This document shows, piece after piece, positions 18,581 to 27,229 of a DNA stretch of 39,057 nucleotides. This DNA comes from Planctomycetota bacterium. GTDB lineage: Bacteria > Planctomycetota > Planctomycetia > Pirellulales > Pirellulaceae. The DNA is taken from NCBI GenBank assembly GCA_026692845.1, contig JAPLNM010000146.1:1-39057 (forward strand), read 5' to 3'. A model generated the notes under the pieces. The model saw only the letters and a list, made by a program, of their open reading frames with translations, was not told the DNA's origin and did no database searches. Made by a program: the position numbers and the translations under genes. Positions within the stretch are counted from its first letter, which is position 1; every line of letters begins with the position of its first letter.

Positions 18581-19065
18581 ACGAGCGTTTCGAAATAGGT
18601 TAACGGCGGATTCTGTGCAAACCTAGTCGGTTCGAACAGCAATAAGGTGGGATATAGTCTACGGCAGCTGATCTTATGATCTCGGGAGATTTCTTTGCCG
18701 CAGTCTAGGTGGGTACCCTTCATTGTAGTGCATCAAAGTGGTAATTGTACCCTCAACTTTTTCGATTCTAGCGAGGGAAGGGGCATTATTTTCGCTGTGT
18801 CATCATTTTAACACCCGACGCGCTGCCGAATCGATACGCGCTAGAATCCAAGACACTTCGAACCGAACTCCCTTAACAGAATGGCAACAAAGGCGTTTTT
18901 TCCGCCTTTAACCGCGCTTTGGCCTCTGCCGAGCTTCCTGGAACTGGACAGCCCTCTACAATAAGACTCGGGTGCAACGCTACAGTCGGAAAACACTACG
19001 GCTCTGCATTCGAAAAGCTAACGCAAAACCTACCGGAAAGCGTCGAGTCACCTCGATCTTGAGAA
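18581..19065. other. Long divergent intergenic region
   Basis: Nearly 500 bases separate the DUF1501 operon from the Lon-domain gene. No gene is visible. It holds the perfect 7-bp hairpin AAAGGCG (18889-18895), loop TTTTTTC, CGCCTTT (18903-18909). The base composition is more AT-rich than its surroundings around 18640-18810, where the operon promoter probably lies. I could not assign a convincing -35/-10 pair. Confidence 0.4.
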
Positions 19066-19788
19066 ATGGGACACTGGGAAAAACTTAGACTGCCAGCCGA
19101 CTTTGACGGCACCGTGCGGCTTTTTCCGCTCCCGAACTTGGTCATGTTCCCTCACGTGATTCAATCCCTCCACGTTTTCGAACCTCGCTACTGCGAAATG
19201 CTAAGCGAAGCCCTCGAATCAGACCATTTGATCACCATGGCCGTGCTCGAACCAGGTTGGGAACACCACTTCGAACTCCACCCGGAGCTATCTCGGTTCG
19301 TTTGCATTGGAAGAATCGTCTCGCACACTCCGCTCGGAGATGGACGGCACAATATCCTCTTGGCCGGCATCCAGCGGGCCCGGATCCTCAAGGAGGTATC
19401 CGAGGATGTTCCGTTCCGAAAAGCCCAAGTCGAAATCCTTGAAGACCAACCGATGGCGGATCCTCAGGCCGAAGAAGCTGCCCGTCTGGAGCTGCTAAGG
19501 CTCTTTCGCCCGGCACTGCCAGCGGACCTTTCCGAAGCCTCCGCGCTGTCCGACCTGCTCTCCCAACACGTCCCACTGGGGATCCTTACCGATGTGGTCG
19601 CCTACGCCCTGAACTTCCCCACAGCGATCAAACAGAATTTGCTCAGCGAAAATCGCGTCGAGGCTCGCTACCAAATCCTCATCGAACAACTCGCCCATTG
19701 GCCGCAATCGAACAAGTTACCGGCCCGCACCCAAGAGAATCCCATTCGATCGATCAACGGTCAGGTTCCGCCATTTAGCGCCAACTGA
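19066..19788 (+). CDS. LON peptidase substrate-binding domain protein
   Basis: A 240-residue cytosolic protein that consists of the Lon N-terminal substrate-binding domain alone: VRLFPLPNLVMFPHVIQSLHVFEPRYCEM at the start, then the GRHNILLAGIQRARI motif and a helical C-terminal half. The ATPase and protease domains of Lon are absent. Stand-alone members are widespread and are assumed to bind unfolded protein or act as adaptors, without proof here. It is monocistronic, converging on the second DUF1501 gene. The gap to that stop is about 100 bases without a recognisable terminator. Confidence 0.88.
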   Translation: MGHWEKLRLPADFDGTVRLFPLPNLVMFPHVIQSLHVFEPRYCEMLSEALESDHLITMAVLEPGWEHHFELHPELSRFVCIGRIVSHTPLGDGRHNILLAGIQRARILKEVSEDVPFRKAQVEILEDQPMADPQAEEAARLELLRLFRPALPADLSEASALSDLLSQHVPLGILTDVVAYALNFPTAIKQNLLSENRVEARYQILIEQLAHWPQSNKLPARTQENPIRSINGQVPPFSAN

Positions 19789-19886
19789 GCTTCGATGGCC
19801 GGTTTGTCGATCCGCGCGGTATTCCAAATCCCGATTTTATGTTCGAGGCCCGGGGCGATCGGTTCTGGACGATCGGCTCAGCGCGT

Positions 19887-21323
19887 TCAGCTCAGCACTC
19901 CCTGAATGACCTCGCCGTGCACGTTGGTCAATCGCCGATCGATGCCATTGTGATAGAACGTCAGCTCGGTGTGATCGATCCCAAACAAATGCAAAACCGT
20001 CGCGTGGAAGTCGTGCCAAGTGACCGGATTGCTGACGGCCTTCCAGCCGATATCGTCGGATTCTCCATAAGCCATCCCGGGCTTAAGTCCCGCACCTGCC
20101 ATCCAGCAACTGAATGCGTAGCGATTATGGTCTCGACCTGGACCCGCCACATCCGATGCCGACTGCGAAAACGGAGTGCGCCCAAACTCGGTCGTAAAGA
20201 GGACCAAGGTATCCTCGAGCATCCCACGGGCATGGAGGTCCTCGAGCAGTGCTGCGATCGGCTGATCGATTCGACGGGCTTCGGCTGCATGATTTTCCAA
20301 TACGTTTTCGTGCGCGTCCCAACTGGTCCTAGGCGTGCCGGCAATGGGGCCTCCGGAATACAACTGCACGAAACGTACCCCTTGTTCCAACAGCCGCCGA
20401 CCGAGCAAGCATCGGCGGCCCATGTCGGACGTCTCGGCTCGATCCATTCCATAGCGTTGCTGGGTCGCTTGGGTCTCTTGCTCAAGCTCGGCGACCTTCG
20501 GCACCGACATCTGCATCTTGGCGGCTAACGCATAGCTCTCGATGCGAGCCGACAACAAATCCTCGGCTCCATGCTCGGCTTGATGCTTGCGATTGAGCAA
20601 ATCGACCATCTGCCAAGTGTCCCGGTCCTCTTGCTCGCTCAGCGCTCGGGCGGGTCGCAAGTCCCTGACCGGCTGACCACTGGCTTGAAAGACGACCCCT
20701 TGGTATTGTCCGGGCAAAAACCCATGGGTCCAATTCGAGGATCCCCCATTGGGCCCACCGCGACCATCGGGCAAGACCACATAGGCCGGTAGGTCCTGGG
20801 CGATCGATCCTAGGCCGTAGGACAACCAACTGCCCATTGAGGGGAATCCATTGAACTCAAAACCGCTGTTCTCGAAGAACAACGCCGGTGTGTGGTTGGC
20901 CGACTGGGTGACCATCGATCGGAACAAGGTCAATCGATCGCCTTGGGCGGCGATCTGAGGAAATAGCTCCGAGATTTGCAGTCCGCTTTGCCCCCTGGCG
21001 CGAAACTCCCAATCGCTTTTGCGCAGCAATCCCATCTGCCCGAAGAATATGTCGGGCTTCTCCTGGGTCTGGAGCGTTTTGCCGTGAAGCCGCTCAAGCT
21101 CAGGCTTGTAATCGAAGGAATCCAGATGGCTCAAGCCCCCGACCAAACAAATCTGAATCGCCCGCTTGGCCTTGGCCTGAGGTCTTGCCACGCTCCTAGG
21201 ATTGGCAGATGCCTTGCCGAGCAAGCCTTCCTGCGCAAGCAACGCCAAGACGGCCGTCGCCCCGAGTCCACGCTGCGACCATTGCAACCAACCTCTTCGA
21301 TTCCAAAGCTCAGGTCCGTTCAT
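19887..21323 (-). CDS. DUF1501 protein (second set)
   Basis: About 478 residues from the Met of MNGPELWNRRGW. An in-frame Met 13 codons earlier would overlap the upstream gene by 34 bp, whereas the chosen start lies 5 bases after its TGA. The N-terminal WNRRGWLQWSQRG and the hydrophobic run are a twin-arginine-like export signal. The body shows the DUF1501 marks: CLVGGLSHLDSFDYKPELERLHGK, SNWTHGFLPGQYQGVVF, SWDAHENVLENHAAEARRIDQP, TEFGRTPFSQ and GRDHN. It clearly differs from the DUF1501 protein at 17.3-18.6 kb and is the longer of the two. It is coupled to the DUF1549/1553-LamG gene upstream. Confidence 0.92.
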   Translation of the reverse strand: MNGPELWNRRGWLQWSQRGLGATAVLALLAQEGLLGKASANPRSVARPQAKAKRAIQICLVGGLSHLDSFDYKPELERLHGKTLQTQEKPDIFFGQMGLLRKSDWEFRARGQSGLQISELFPQIAAQGDRLTLFRSMVTQSANHTPALFFENSGFEFNGFPSMGSWLSYGLGSIAQDLPAYVVLPDGRGGPNGGSSNWTHGFLPGQYQGVVFQASGQPVRDLRPARALSEQEDRDTWQMVDLLNRKHQAEHGAEDLLSARIESYALAAKMQMSVPKVAELEQETQATQQRYGMDRAETSDMGRRCLLGRRLLEQGVRFVQLYSGGPIAGTPRTSWDAHENVLENHAAEARRIDQPIAALLEDLHARGMLEDTLVLFTTEFGRTPFSQSASDVAGPGRDHNRYAFSCWMAGAGLKPGMAYGESDDIGWKAVSNPVTWHDFHATVLHLFGIDHTELTFYHNGIDRRLTNVHGEVIQGVLS

Positions 21324-21328
21324 ATTTC

Positions 21329-24300
21329 TCAATCCAGTACTAAAAATTCGCTCGAATTCCACAACGCCCTGGCCAAAGCTCTTGCCCCGTGCTTGGCGAC
21401 CAATGCGCGGCTTTGCGATAACTCCTCGTCGGTGGGCTCTCGCAATAGCACACTACGAAACAACTTGGCAATCGTCGCATCGGCCTGCTGCGGGTTGTCC
21501 ATCCGATCGACCAACGCATCGGACATCTGAAACACAAAGGAACTGTTGAGCAAACTCAGCGCCTGAAGCGGCGTGGTGGTCATCGCCCGCTTGGGGGCCG
21601 TAGCCGAGGGGTCCGGACAATCCAATACGTCCAACATCGAGACTCGCTCACAGCGCGGATTGAAACGGTACACAGTTCGTCGGAAACACTCGGCGGGCTC
21701 TTGCGCCTTTGGGACGTAATACGTCGTCCCATTGGTGTCTTTGTAGTCGACATCCACATACCCAGGACCTCCGAGCGTTCGGTCCAACACGCCAGCGATC
21801 CAAAGCATCGCATCCCGAGCCGACTCCCCATCGAGTCGGCGAACCGGATATCGCCAAACCAGTCGATTCGCAGAATCCTTAGATAACCCATCCTCGCGAG
21901 GTCGACTCGATTGGCGATACGCGCTGGAAGTGACAATCCAACGATGCAGCGATTTGAGCTTCATCCCCCCATCCAAAAAAGCTTGGGACAACGCATCGAG
22001 CAGCTCTGGATGCGTCGGCCTAGCGCCGTTGAATCCTAGGTCGTTGGGGGTCTCGACGATGCCCACACCGAAATGATAATGCCATACGCGATTGACAATC
22101 ACCCGCGCTAGCAACGACCGATTGGCTTGCGTGATCCACTGCGCAAGTGCCATTCGGCGCTGCGCATCCGTAGCATCAGCGGCCAAACCGAAATCTCCAC
22201 GCGGACCACCGATTGTATCGATCCCGCCGGATCGGACCTCGGCCCCCTCCTGGTAAACATCTCCCCGCACTAGCACCTTGGTTGGTCCAACCGATGCGTT
22301 GGATACAACGCTGTAGATTCTTTTTCGGATCGATGCTTTCACATCGACCAACTCTCGATCGATCCGCCCGAGCTCGCCTCGGTAAGCTTGCCGCTGCTTA
22401 GCAAAAGACTCGCCGAGCTTCGTCCAAGCCTCCTGAAGGTTCCACCCGCGTTGAGGCTCCCTTGCCAACTGGGCAATCGCCTCGTCGCTCAAGGCCGTGT
22501 CGAAGCACACGGCCTTGTAGATCACCCCGGTTAGCAAGCGATTCCCACCGGCCGGCCCGTGGCGAAGCCCAAAGAGAAACTGCGACTTGCCCGCCTGAAA
22601 GCTCTGCAAACCCGTGCGGTACCCTTTGCCATAAGCAACCCCATTTCGAAACGCTTCGATCGTCCCGTCGGCGCGATAGCGCATCGCGATATGGACCCTC
22701 TGCAGGGTCTCTTGCGGTCCACCCAACGGAGCCGATCTGGCAAAGCCATTGCTCCCTGACATCCACTGGCGCGCTTCGCGCTCCGCATAGACGATCGCAT
22801 CGAAGAACGCGCCGTCGAGGGTCTGCAAACTCAATACCCCACCCCCAGATTGATCCAAAGGGTCGATCTTGACCCAAGCGGCCAGCGTTTTTTCCTGAAC
22901 CCCAAAGTCGATCGGATCGGTCTCTAAATAAGATTTGCCATCGAGCACCAATCCAACGGCATGCTCTCCTGGGGCCAAACCCGCTTCGGGAGTCTGGTCG
23001 ATCCGTCTCCAATGTCCAGCGAGTCCTCGCACCGTATCGTAAAAAATTCGCTTGTTGGTACCCCCAGTTGCAGCTTCTCCAGTTGCAGCTTCTCCAGATG
23101 CGAGTTCTCCAGTTGCGGGGGTTTCGAAATCCCAGGCAGCCACAGGAAGCGGAATCAACCCAACGGCTTGCAATCCAGACTGGCGATTCGATGGCTCGCT
23201 GGCAGGTGGCTCGCTGGCAGGTGGCTCGCTGGTAGATGAATCGCCGAGGGCTTTTTGCAAGGCTCCTTGCTCGAACTCCCGGAGTTGAGTCAACGCTTTT
23301 GCACGCTCGAGTTCCAAGCCCCGTTCGAGCCGTTCGAGGTCCTCGTCGATGACCTCGCGCTCCCCGTGCGATACCCCTTGGATCGAGGCAGCTAAACGAT
23401 AATAAGATTCCGAGCTGATCGGATCGAACTTGTGCTCGTGGCATCGGGCGCACTGGGCGGTCAATCCCAGGAAGGCCTGCGACATGGTTCCAATCTTTTC
23501 CTCTAGCTCGTCTTGGACCGCGATTCGCTTCATCCGATCGCTCGATCCTACGACCGTATTGTGCACGCCAGAGACCAAAAAACCCGCAGCAGCAATGCCG
23601 CTTGCGCCAGCCTGCATTTGATCCCCGGCGATCTGCATTTGGAGGAAGCGATCGTAAGGCATATCCTCATTGAGGGCTTGGATCACCCAATCTCGATAGG
23701 GCCAACTCTGGAGTCTCGGAAAGTTCCTCTCAAAACCGTCGCTCTCGCCGAAGCGAACCACGTCGAGCCAGTGCCTTGCCCATCGCTCCCCATAGGCCGG
23801 CGAGTTCAATAGTTCATCGACCAGCGACGCATAAGCCGCGTCGCTTGGATCGCTTTCAAAAGCCTGGATCTGTTCGAAGCTCGGAGGCAATCCGGTCAAG
23901 TCATTGAAGACGCGTCGCAGAAGCGACCGGGGCGATGCCCCTGGATTGGGCTTCAATCCACTCGAGCGAAGTTTCGCCAAGACATACGAGTCGACCAAAT
24001 TCCTGACAGGCCAGCCACCGGCGATATCGCTTTGCACCTGACCGAGCGCGATCGGCAATTGGGTTACTCCCAACTCTCGCAACGACCACCAATCGTATCC
24101 AGCCCGATAGTCCGAGCTGATCCCAAGCCGATCGATCGGTACGTCGGGCAAGTGAGCTCCCTGGGAAACCCACTTGGCTAACAGCGCTTTCTCCTTGTCG
24201 GTCAACTTTCCCTTCGGAGGCATCTGCTCGGTCGAGATCACTTCCCAGAGTTTGCTGGTCTCCCAGGTCTTTCCCAGCACGTCGCCGGAATCCGAACCCC

Positions 24301-24499
24301 GCTGCAATGCGCTGCTGGAAGTCAGATCCAGTCCGCCGGCAGGGTCGGACTGTCCATGGCATTCCAGGCAACGGCCCGCAAGCAACGAAACGACCGCAGT
24401 GTCGAACTTCTCGTGACTCTCCTGGGCGGCTTCCTGGGCAAAAAGTCCACGAGAGAGGAAAAACAAACCCACCGTCCAAAAGGCTCGCATCCGTGTCAT
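21329..24499 (-). CDS. Planctomycete cytochrome c / DUF1549 / LamG-like / DUF1553 protein
   Basis: About 1056 residues from the ATG at 24499, which has AGGA just upstream; the frame extends 9 codons further to a TTG. Order: signal peptide (to about residue 22), type 1 cytochrome c domain with CLECHG near 44, DUF1549 (NLVDSYVLAKLRSSGL onward, about 175-385, with CARCHEHKFDP), a repeat-rich linker, a LamG-like jelly roll (about 455-670, including AAWVKIDPLDQSGGG) and DUF1553 (about 770-1040, including RVIVNRVWHYHFGVGIVETPND). It carries two blocks of 15-bp in-frame repeats around the linker. It is followed by DUF1501, the usual two-gene planctomycete pair. Exported; the substrate is unknown, though the LamG domain hints at carbohydrate. 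Confidence 0.92.
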   Translation of the reverse strand: MTRMRAFWTVGLFFLSRGLFAQEAAQESHEKFDTAVVSLLAGRCLECHGQSDPAGGLDLTSSSALQRGSDSGDVLGKTWETSKLWEVISTEQMPPKGKLTDKEKALLAKWVSQGAHLPDVPIDRLGISSDYRAGYDWWSLRELGVTQLPIALGQVQSDIAGGWPVRNLVDSYVLAKLRSSGLKPNPGASPRSLLRRVFNDLTGLPPSFEQIQAFESDPSDAAYASLVDELLNSPAYGERWARHWLDVVRFGESDGFERNFPRLQSWPYRDWVIQALNEDMPYDRFLQMQIAGDQMQAGASGIAAAGFLVSGVHNTVVGSSDRMKRIAVQDELEEKIGTMSQAFLGLTAQCARCHEHKFDPISSESYYRLAASIQGVSHGEREVIDEDLERLERGLELERAKALTQLREFEQGALQKALGDSSTSEPPASEPPASEPSNRQSGLQAVGLIPLPVAAWDFETPATGELASGEAATGEAATGGTNKRIFYDTVRGLAGHWRRIDQTPEAGLAPGEHAVGLVLDGKSYLETDPIDFGVQEKTLAAWVKIDPLDQSGGGVLSLQTLDGAFFDAIVYAEREARQWMSGSNGFARSAPLGGPQETLQRVHIAMRYRADGTIEAFRNGVAYGKGYRTGLQSFQAGKSQFLFGLRHGPAGGNRLLTGVIYKAVCFDTALSDEAIAQLAREPQRGWNLQEAWTKLGESFAKQRQAYRGELGRIDRELVDVKASIRKRIYSVVSNASVGPTKVLVRGDVYQEGAEVRSGGIDTIGGPRGDFGLAADATDAQRRMALAQWITQANRSLLARVIVNRVWHYHFGVGIVETPNDLGFNGARPTHPELLDALSQAFLDGGMKLKSLHRWIVTSSAYRQSSRPREDGLSKDSANRLVWRYPVRRLDGESARDAMLWIAGVLDRTLGGPGYVDVDYKDTNGTTYYVPKAQEPAECFRRTVYRFNPRCERVSMLDVLDCPDPSATAPKRAMTTTPLQALSLLNSSFVFQMSDALVDRMDNPQQADATIAKLFRSVLLREPTDEELSQSRALVAKHGARALARALWNSSEFLVLD
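23066..23125. repeat. In-frame 15-bp tandem repeat (about four units)
   Basis: Units of AGTTGCAGCTTCTCC at 23066 and 23081 are identical, and those at 23096 and 23111 are degenerate. On the coding (minus) strand they give the repeated Ala-Thr/Ser-Gly-Glu pattern before the LamG-like domain. Confidence 0.8.
23191..23235. repeat. In-frame 15-bp tandem repeat (three units)
   Basis: Three units of about GTGGCTCGCTGGCAG (23191, 23206, 23221) encode Pro-Ala-Ser-Glu-Pro repeats in the linker of the same protein. They differ in sequence from the repeat at 23066, so this is an independent expansion. Confidence 0.8.
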
Positions 24500-24650
24500 C
24501 GGTCCTATCCGTCCGTTCGAGGGCAATCAAGGGCAATCGGGGGAGGAAAAACATCGCGGGAACTTCGTTGCGCAAAAAACAACAGCTCCCCCGGGGTCTT
24601 CCAGTATACTGTTTCTAATTCCTCGCCGCTAACAAAACGCCACGATGCAA

Positions 24651-24656
24651 AGGAGA
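24651..24656 (+). promoter_or_regulatory. Ribosome binding site (AGGAGA)
   Basis: AGGAGA stands 4 bases before the ATG at 24661, within AAAGGAGATAGC. It fixes the start of the membrane protein that opens the plus-strand operon. Confidence 0.7.
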
Positions 24657-24660
24657 TAGC

Positions 24661-25446
24661 ATGAGCCAGCCACCCTCGGTTCACCCCTTGGATGCCGATG
24701 ACGACGAGCTCGCAAGAGAAACGCCCCCTGCGAGCCCACGGACGCTCAAGCAAACGCTTTTGTTTATCATCATTATCACAGGCGCCTTGAGCTTCACGAC
24801 GACTCTCTCGGGTGCGGCATTGATCAGCAATGCACAGAATTCCTCAGGTGAGAAACTCGGCACGTTACTTCGGATCCTCGGTGGCGCAGGCTTGATCAGC
24901 TGCTGTTTCGCCCTCGTGGCGGTGACCCGTTCGACTCAAATCAAGGGACTCCTGGGGAAACGTACCGCTTCCAAACCCCGTGTTCACTCCGCTTGGTTCT
25001 CCCTTCTGAAGTGGAACATCTTGGTTTTCGTCGTTGCGATCCCTGTGCTGCATTTGGTCTACCTAACCCTCGGTATCAACAAAACCTTCTGGCTCCAGAG
25101 CCTGCTGTGGCCATTCGAAGCGGCCCTGGTAGCGACCTTGGCCAGTTTGTCCCAACGGGAGTACCGCGCCTACTGGATCGGCTTTGCAGTCATGATCGCC
25201 TTTTTCCTGATCGGATACGACATGAACGCCTATCTGAGGTACTTCCTTAGCGCTGCGAACAATAGATCCCCAATGTTCGGTTACCAACCAAGTGCAGTCG
25301 ACTATCAAAGCGTAGAACAATTGGCTTACTACCAACTCTCGAGGCTCGCTTGGGCTATGCTCTCGGGACTTCTGTGCAGCAGCATCGTGCCATGGATCCT
25401 GCCGAACTCCAAGCCCAGCTCCGACTCCATCGAAATCCGAAGTTGA
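24661..25446 (+). CDS. Six-helix membrane protein of unknown function
   Basis: I do not recognise a family. The 261-residue product has an acidic cytosolic N-terminus (DADDDELARE) and hydrophobic segments near residues 30-55, 68-90, 112-135, 138-158, 165-190 and 225-245. That makes six probable transmembrane helices. There are no conserved charged motifs inside the membrane. The gene is divergent from the DUF1549/1553-LamG gene and is followed closely by the cytochrome c'-like gene, with which it may form an operon. Confidence 0.75.
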   Translation: MSQPPSVHPLDADDDELARETPPASPRTLKQTLLFIIIITGALSFTTTLSGAALISNAQNSSGEKLGTLLRILGGAGLISCCFALVAVTRSTQIKGLLGKRTASKPRVHSAWFSLLKWNILVFVVAIPVLHLVYLTLGINKTFWLQSLLWPFEAALVATLASLSQREYRAYWIGFAVMIAFFLIGYDMNAYLRYFLSAANNRSPMFGYQPSAVDYQSVEQLAYYQLSRLAWAMLSGLLCSSIVPWILPNSKPSSDSIEIRS

Positions 25447-25545
25447 ACCGTTATCGACGAATCGGAAAATGCTATGATGAAGGGCATCGAAAATCCAAAG
25501 CAAGTACTCGGCTTGCAATCGACCCTTTCCACGGCGCGCTGGTCT

Positions 25546-26511
25546 ATGCCCCGATCATCCCACAGAAGCATGCTTTTGCCCGGCCTGCTGGTCCTGACGC
25601 TCCTGGCTAGCTACGCGGTTGCCCAGAAAACCATTCGCAAACCCGACCGAGCCAAACCACCCCAGTTTCAATCGAGTGAATTCTCCGGCGTGTTCTTCGC
25701 CGATGCGCGATCCCAACTCCAGGGCCAACCCTCGCTCGGATCCCCCTTGCCGTTAGCAACGTCGGAGGCCTCGATGGCCACCGCTGACGATTCGAGCCAA
25801 GCCGAACCGGCCGCCAAAGGGGACGATGCCTGGAAACAACTCATCACCGGCCCATCGATCGAGGACCTCGTCAAAGAATCCAAATCCCGAGTCGATGGGA
25901 TCATCACAACCCCAGCGAAATTCGCAAGCGGCGGCTACGGCGATGCTCGCCGCGAATTCACCCTGCTTGGCTCCTTGATGGGAATCATCGCTCAGTACCC
26001 CGAGGAGATCCGCTGGAAGACCTCGGCTCCCTACGCCCGAACCGCTTTTGCTCGCATGGCGGCCAACTGCAAAGTCGGTACGCAACCTGTGTACAACGAA
26101 GCCAAACTCAGGCAGCAAGACCTCCAAGACCTCCTCAAGGGAACCAAACTCAACGGCACGGCCGAAGAAACCGCTTGGGCCGATACGGCCGATCGAGGAC
26201 CCACCATGCAGATCCTCGAATGGGCACTGCGAGAGAACCTTGCTCCCCACACGAGCAACGAAGACAACTTTGCCAATAACCTCGACGAAATCACCAAGTA
26301 CGCCGAACTGGTCGCCGCTTATGGCCAAATCCTTCAACTCGAAGGAATGACCGATGCCGATGACGAAACGTACGCCCAATTCGCTGCGGCGATGCTCAAT
26401 GCCGCCAAAGAAACTCTCAAAGCCGTCAAAAACAAGGACGCCGAATTGGCCCGATCGGCCGTCGCGAAAATCGACCAATCCTGCAACAAATGTCACGAGA
26501 CTTATCGATAA
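25546..26511 (+). CDS. Secreted cytochrome c'-like protein (C-terminal CNKCH)
   Basis: About 321 residues from the Met that begins a clean signal peptide (MPRSSHRSMLLPGLLVLTLL to AVAQ). The frame opens 24 codons earlier at 25474, but that would give an unusually long n-region; the start is therefore uncertain. The C-terminal third is helical and ends with CNKCHETYR, a single heme motif at the very end, as in class II cytochromes c (cytochrome c'). The upstream part may include a second helical bundle (about 110-210). The expected role is a periplasmic electron carrier or gas-binding heme protein; the partner is unknown. The next gene begins 4 bp after the stop. Confidence 0.75.
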   Translation: MPRSSHRSMLLPGLLVLTLLASYAVAQKTIRKPDRAKPPQFQSSEFSGVFFADARSQLQGQPSLGSPLPLATSEASMATADDSSQAEPAAKGDDAWKQLITGPSIEDLVKESKSRVDGIITTPAKFASGGYGDARREFTLLGSLMGIIAQYPEEIRWKTSAPYARTAFARMAANCKVGTQPVYNEAKLRQQDLQDLLKGTKLNGTAEETAWADTADRGPTMQILEWALRENLAPHTSNEDNFANNLDEITKYAELVAAYGQILQLEGMTDADDETYAQFAAAMLNAAKETLKAVKNKDAELARSAVAKIDQSCNKCHETYR

Positions 26512-26515
26512 TACC

Positions 26516-27229
26516 ATGGGGATTCGATTCAGTTGCCACCTCTGCAACCATCCGTTGCATGTCAAAGACTACCAAGCCGGCAAGCGAGGCAAATGCCCCA
26601 AATGCCAAGGTGCCTTCAGAGTCCCCCCCAAAGACTCCGATTTCTCCCTTGCCGTCGACGAATCGGCAGCGGCCCTCAAACCCGCTGCCTCTGAGAAATC
26701 CCTATCCTCGTCCGACTCGGGCACCATCACCCCGATGGCCAATCCACCGTCCCACTCAAAAGCCCAAAAACCACCGGCCAGCCTCCCCCAATCGACGCCC
26801 GCTGCCAACACGCACCCGACGATGCCGGCGAGTCTGCTACCTCTGATCGATTCACGCTGGTATGTTCGCCCCCCCAGCGGCGGTCAATTTGGACCGGCCA
26901 CCACCCAAATGCTCCTGGATTGGATCGCTGAAAAACGGGTCACCGCCGACGCGCTGCTTTGGCGAGAAGGCCTCGATAGCTGGCTCTCAGCCCGCGAACT
27001 AGTCCCCGAATCCTTCGGCGGTCCCTCGGCCTCTTCAGGCGCCGATGTGCCACCACCTGCCGTGACTCGGCCGACAAACCCCGTGGCCCCCTCGGTGAGC
27101 ACCAAGGTAGCCGTCGCGGTCAAAAAGAAAAAACAGGTCAAGCGGCAATGGATGATCCTAGGTTTTTTGGCAACCATGGCCGTCTGCTTGGCCTCGGCCC
27201 TGATCGTTATCCTCACACGTAGCCTATGA
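26516..27229 (+). CDS. Zinc-ribbon / GYF_2 (DUF4339) membrane protein
   Basis: A 237-residue protein. The N-terminus is a CxxC-x(n)-CxxC zinc ribbon (FSCHLCNHPLHV, GKCPKCQGAF, residues about 6-36). A Ser/Pro/Ala linker follows. A GYF_2 domain (WYVRPPSGGQFGPA to WREGLDSWLSARELVP, about 118-170), a Pro/Val linker, a KKKKQVKR basic patch and one C-terminal transmembrane helix (about 210-233) complete it. GYF_2 domains bind proline-rich peptides, so the protein is likely a tail-anchored cytosolic adaptor. The start was set at ATG 26516, since earlier codons in the frame overlap the cytochrome gene. Its TGA overlaps the next ATG (ATGA). Confidence 0.85.
   Translation: MGIRFSCHLCNHPLHVKDYQAGKRGKCPKCQGAFRVPPKDSDFSLAVDESAAALKPAASEKSLSSSDSGTITPMANPPSHSKAQKPPASLPQSTPAANTHPTMPASLLPLIDSRWYVRPPSGGQFGPATTQMLLDWIAEKRVTADALLWREGLDSWLSARELVPESFGGPSASSGADVPPPAVTRPTNPVAPSVSTKVAVAVKKKKQVKRQWMILGFLATMAVCLASALIVILTRSL

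Noticed and set aside
22398-23453. A 351-codon open frame on the minus strand
   Set aside because: Alternative frame of the DUF1549/LamG/DUF1553 gene, Arg- and Gly-rich, no family resemblance.
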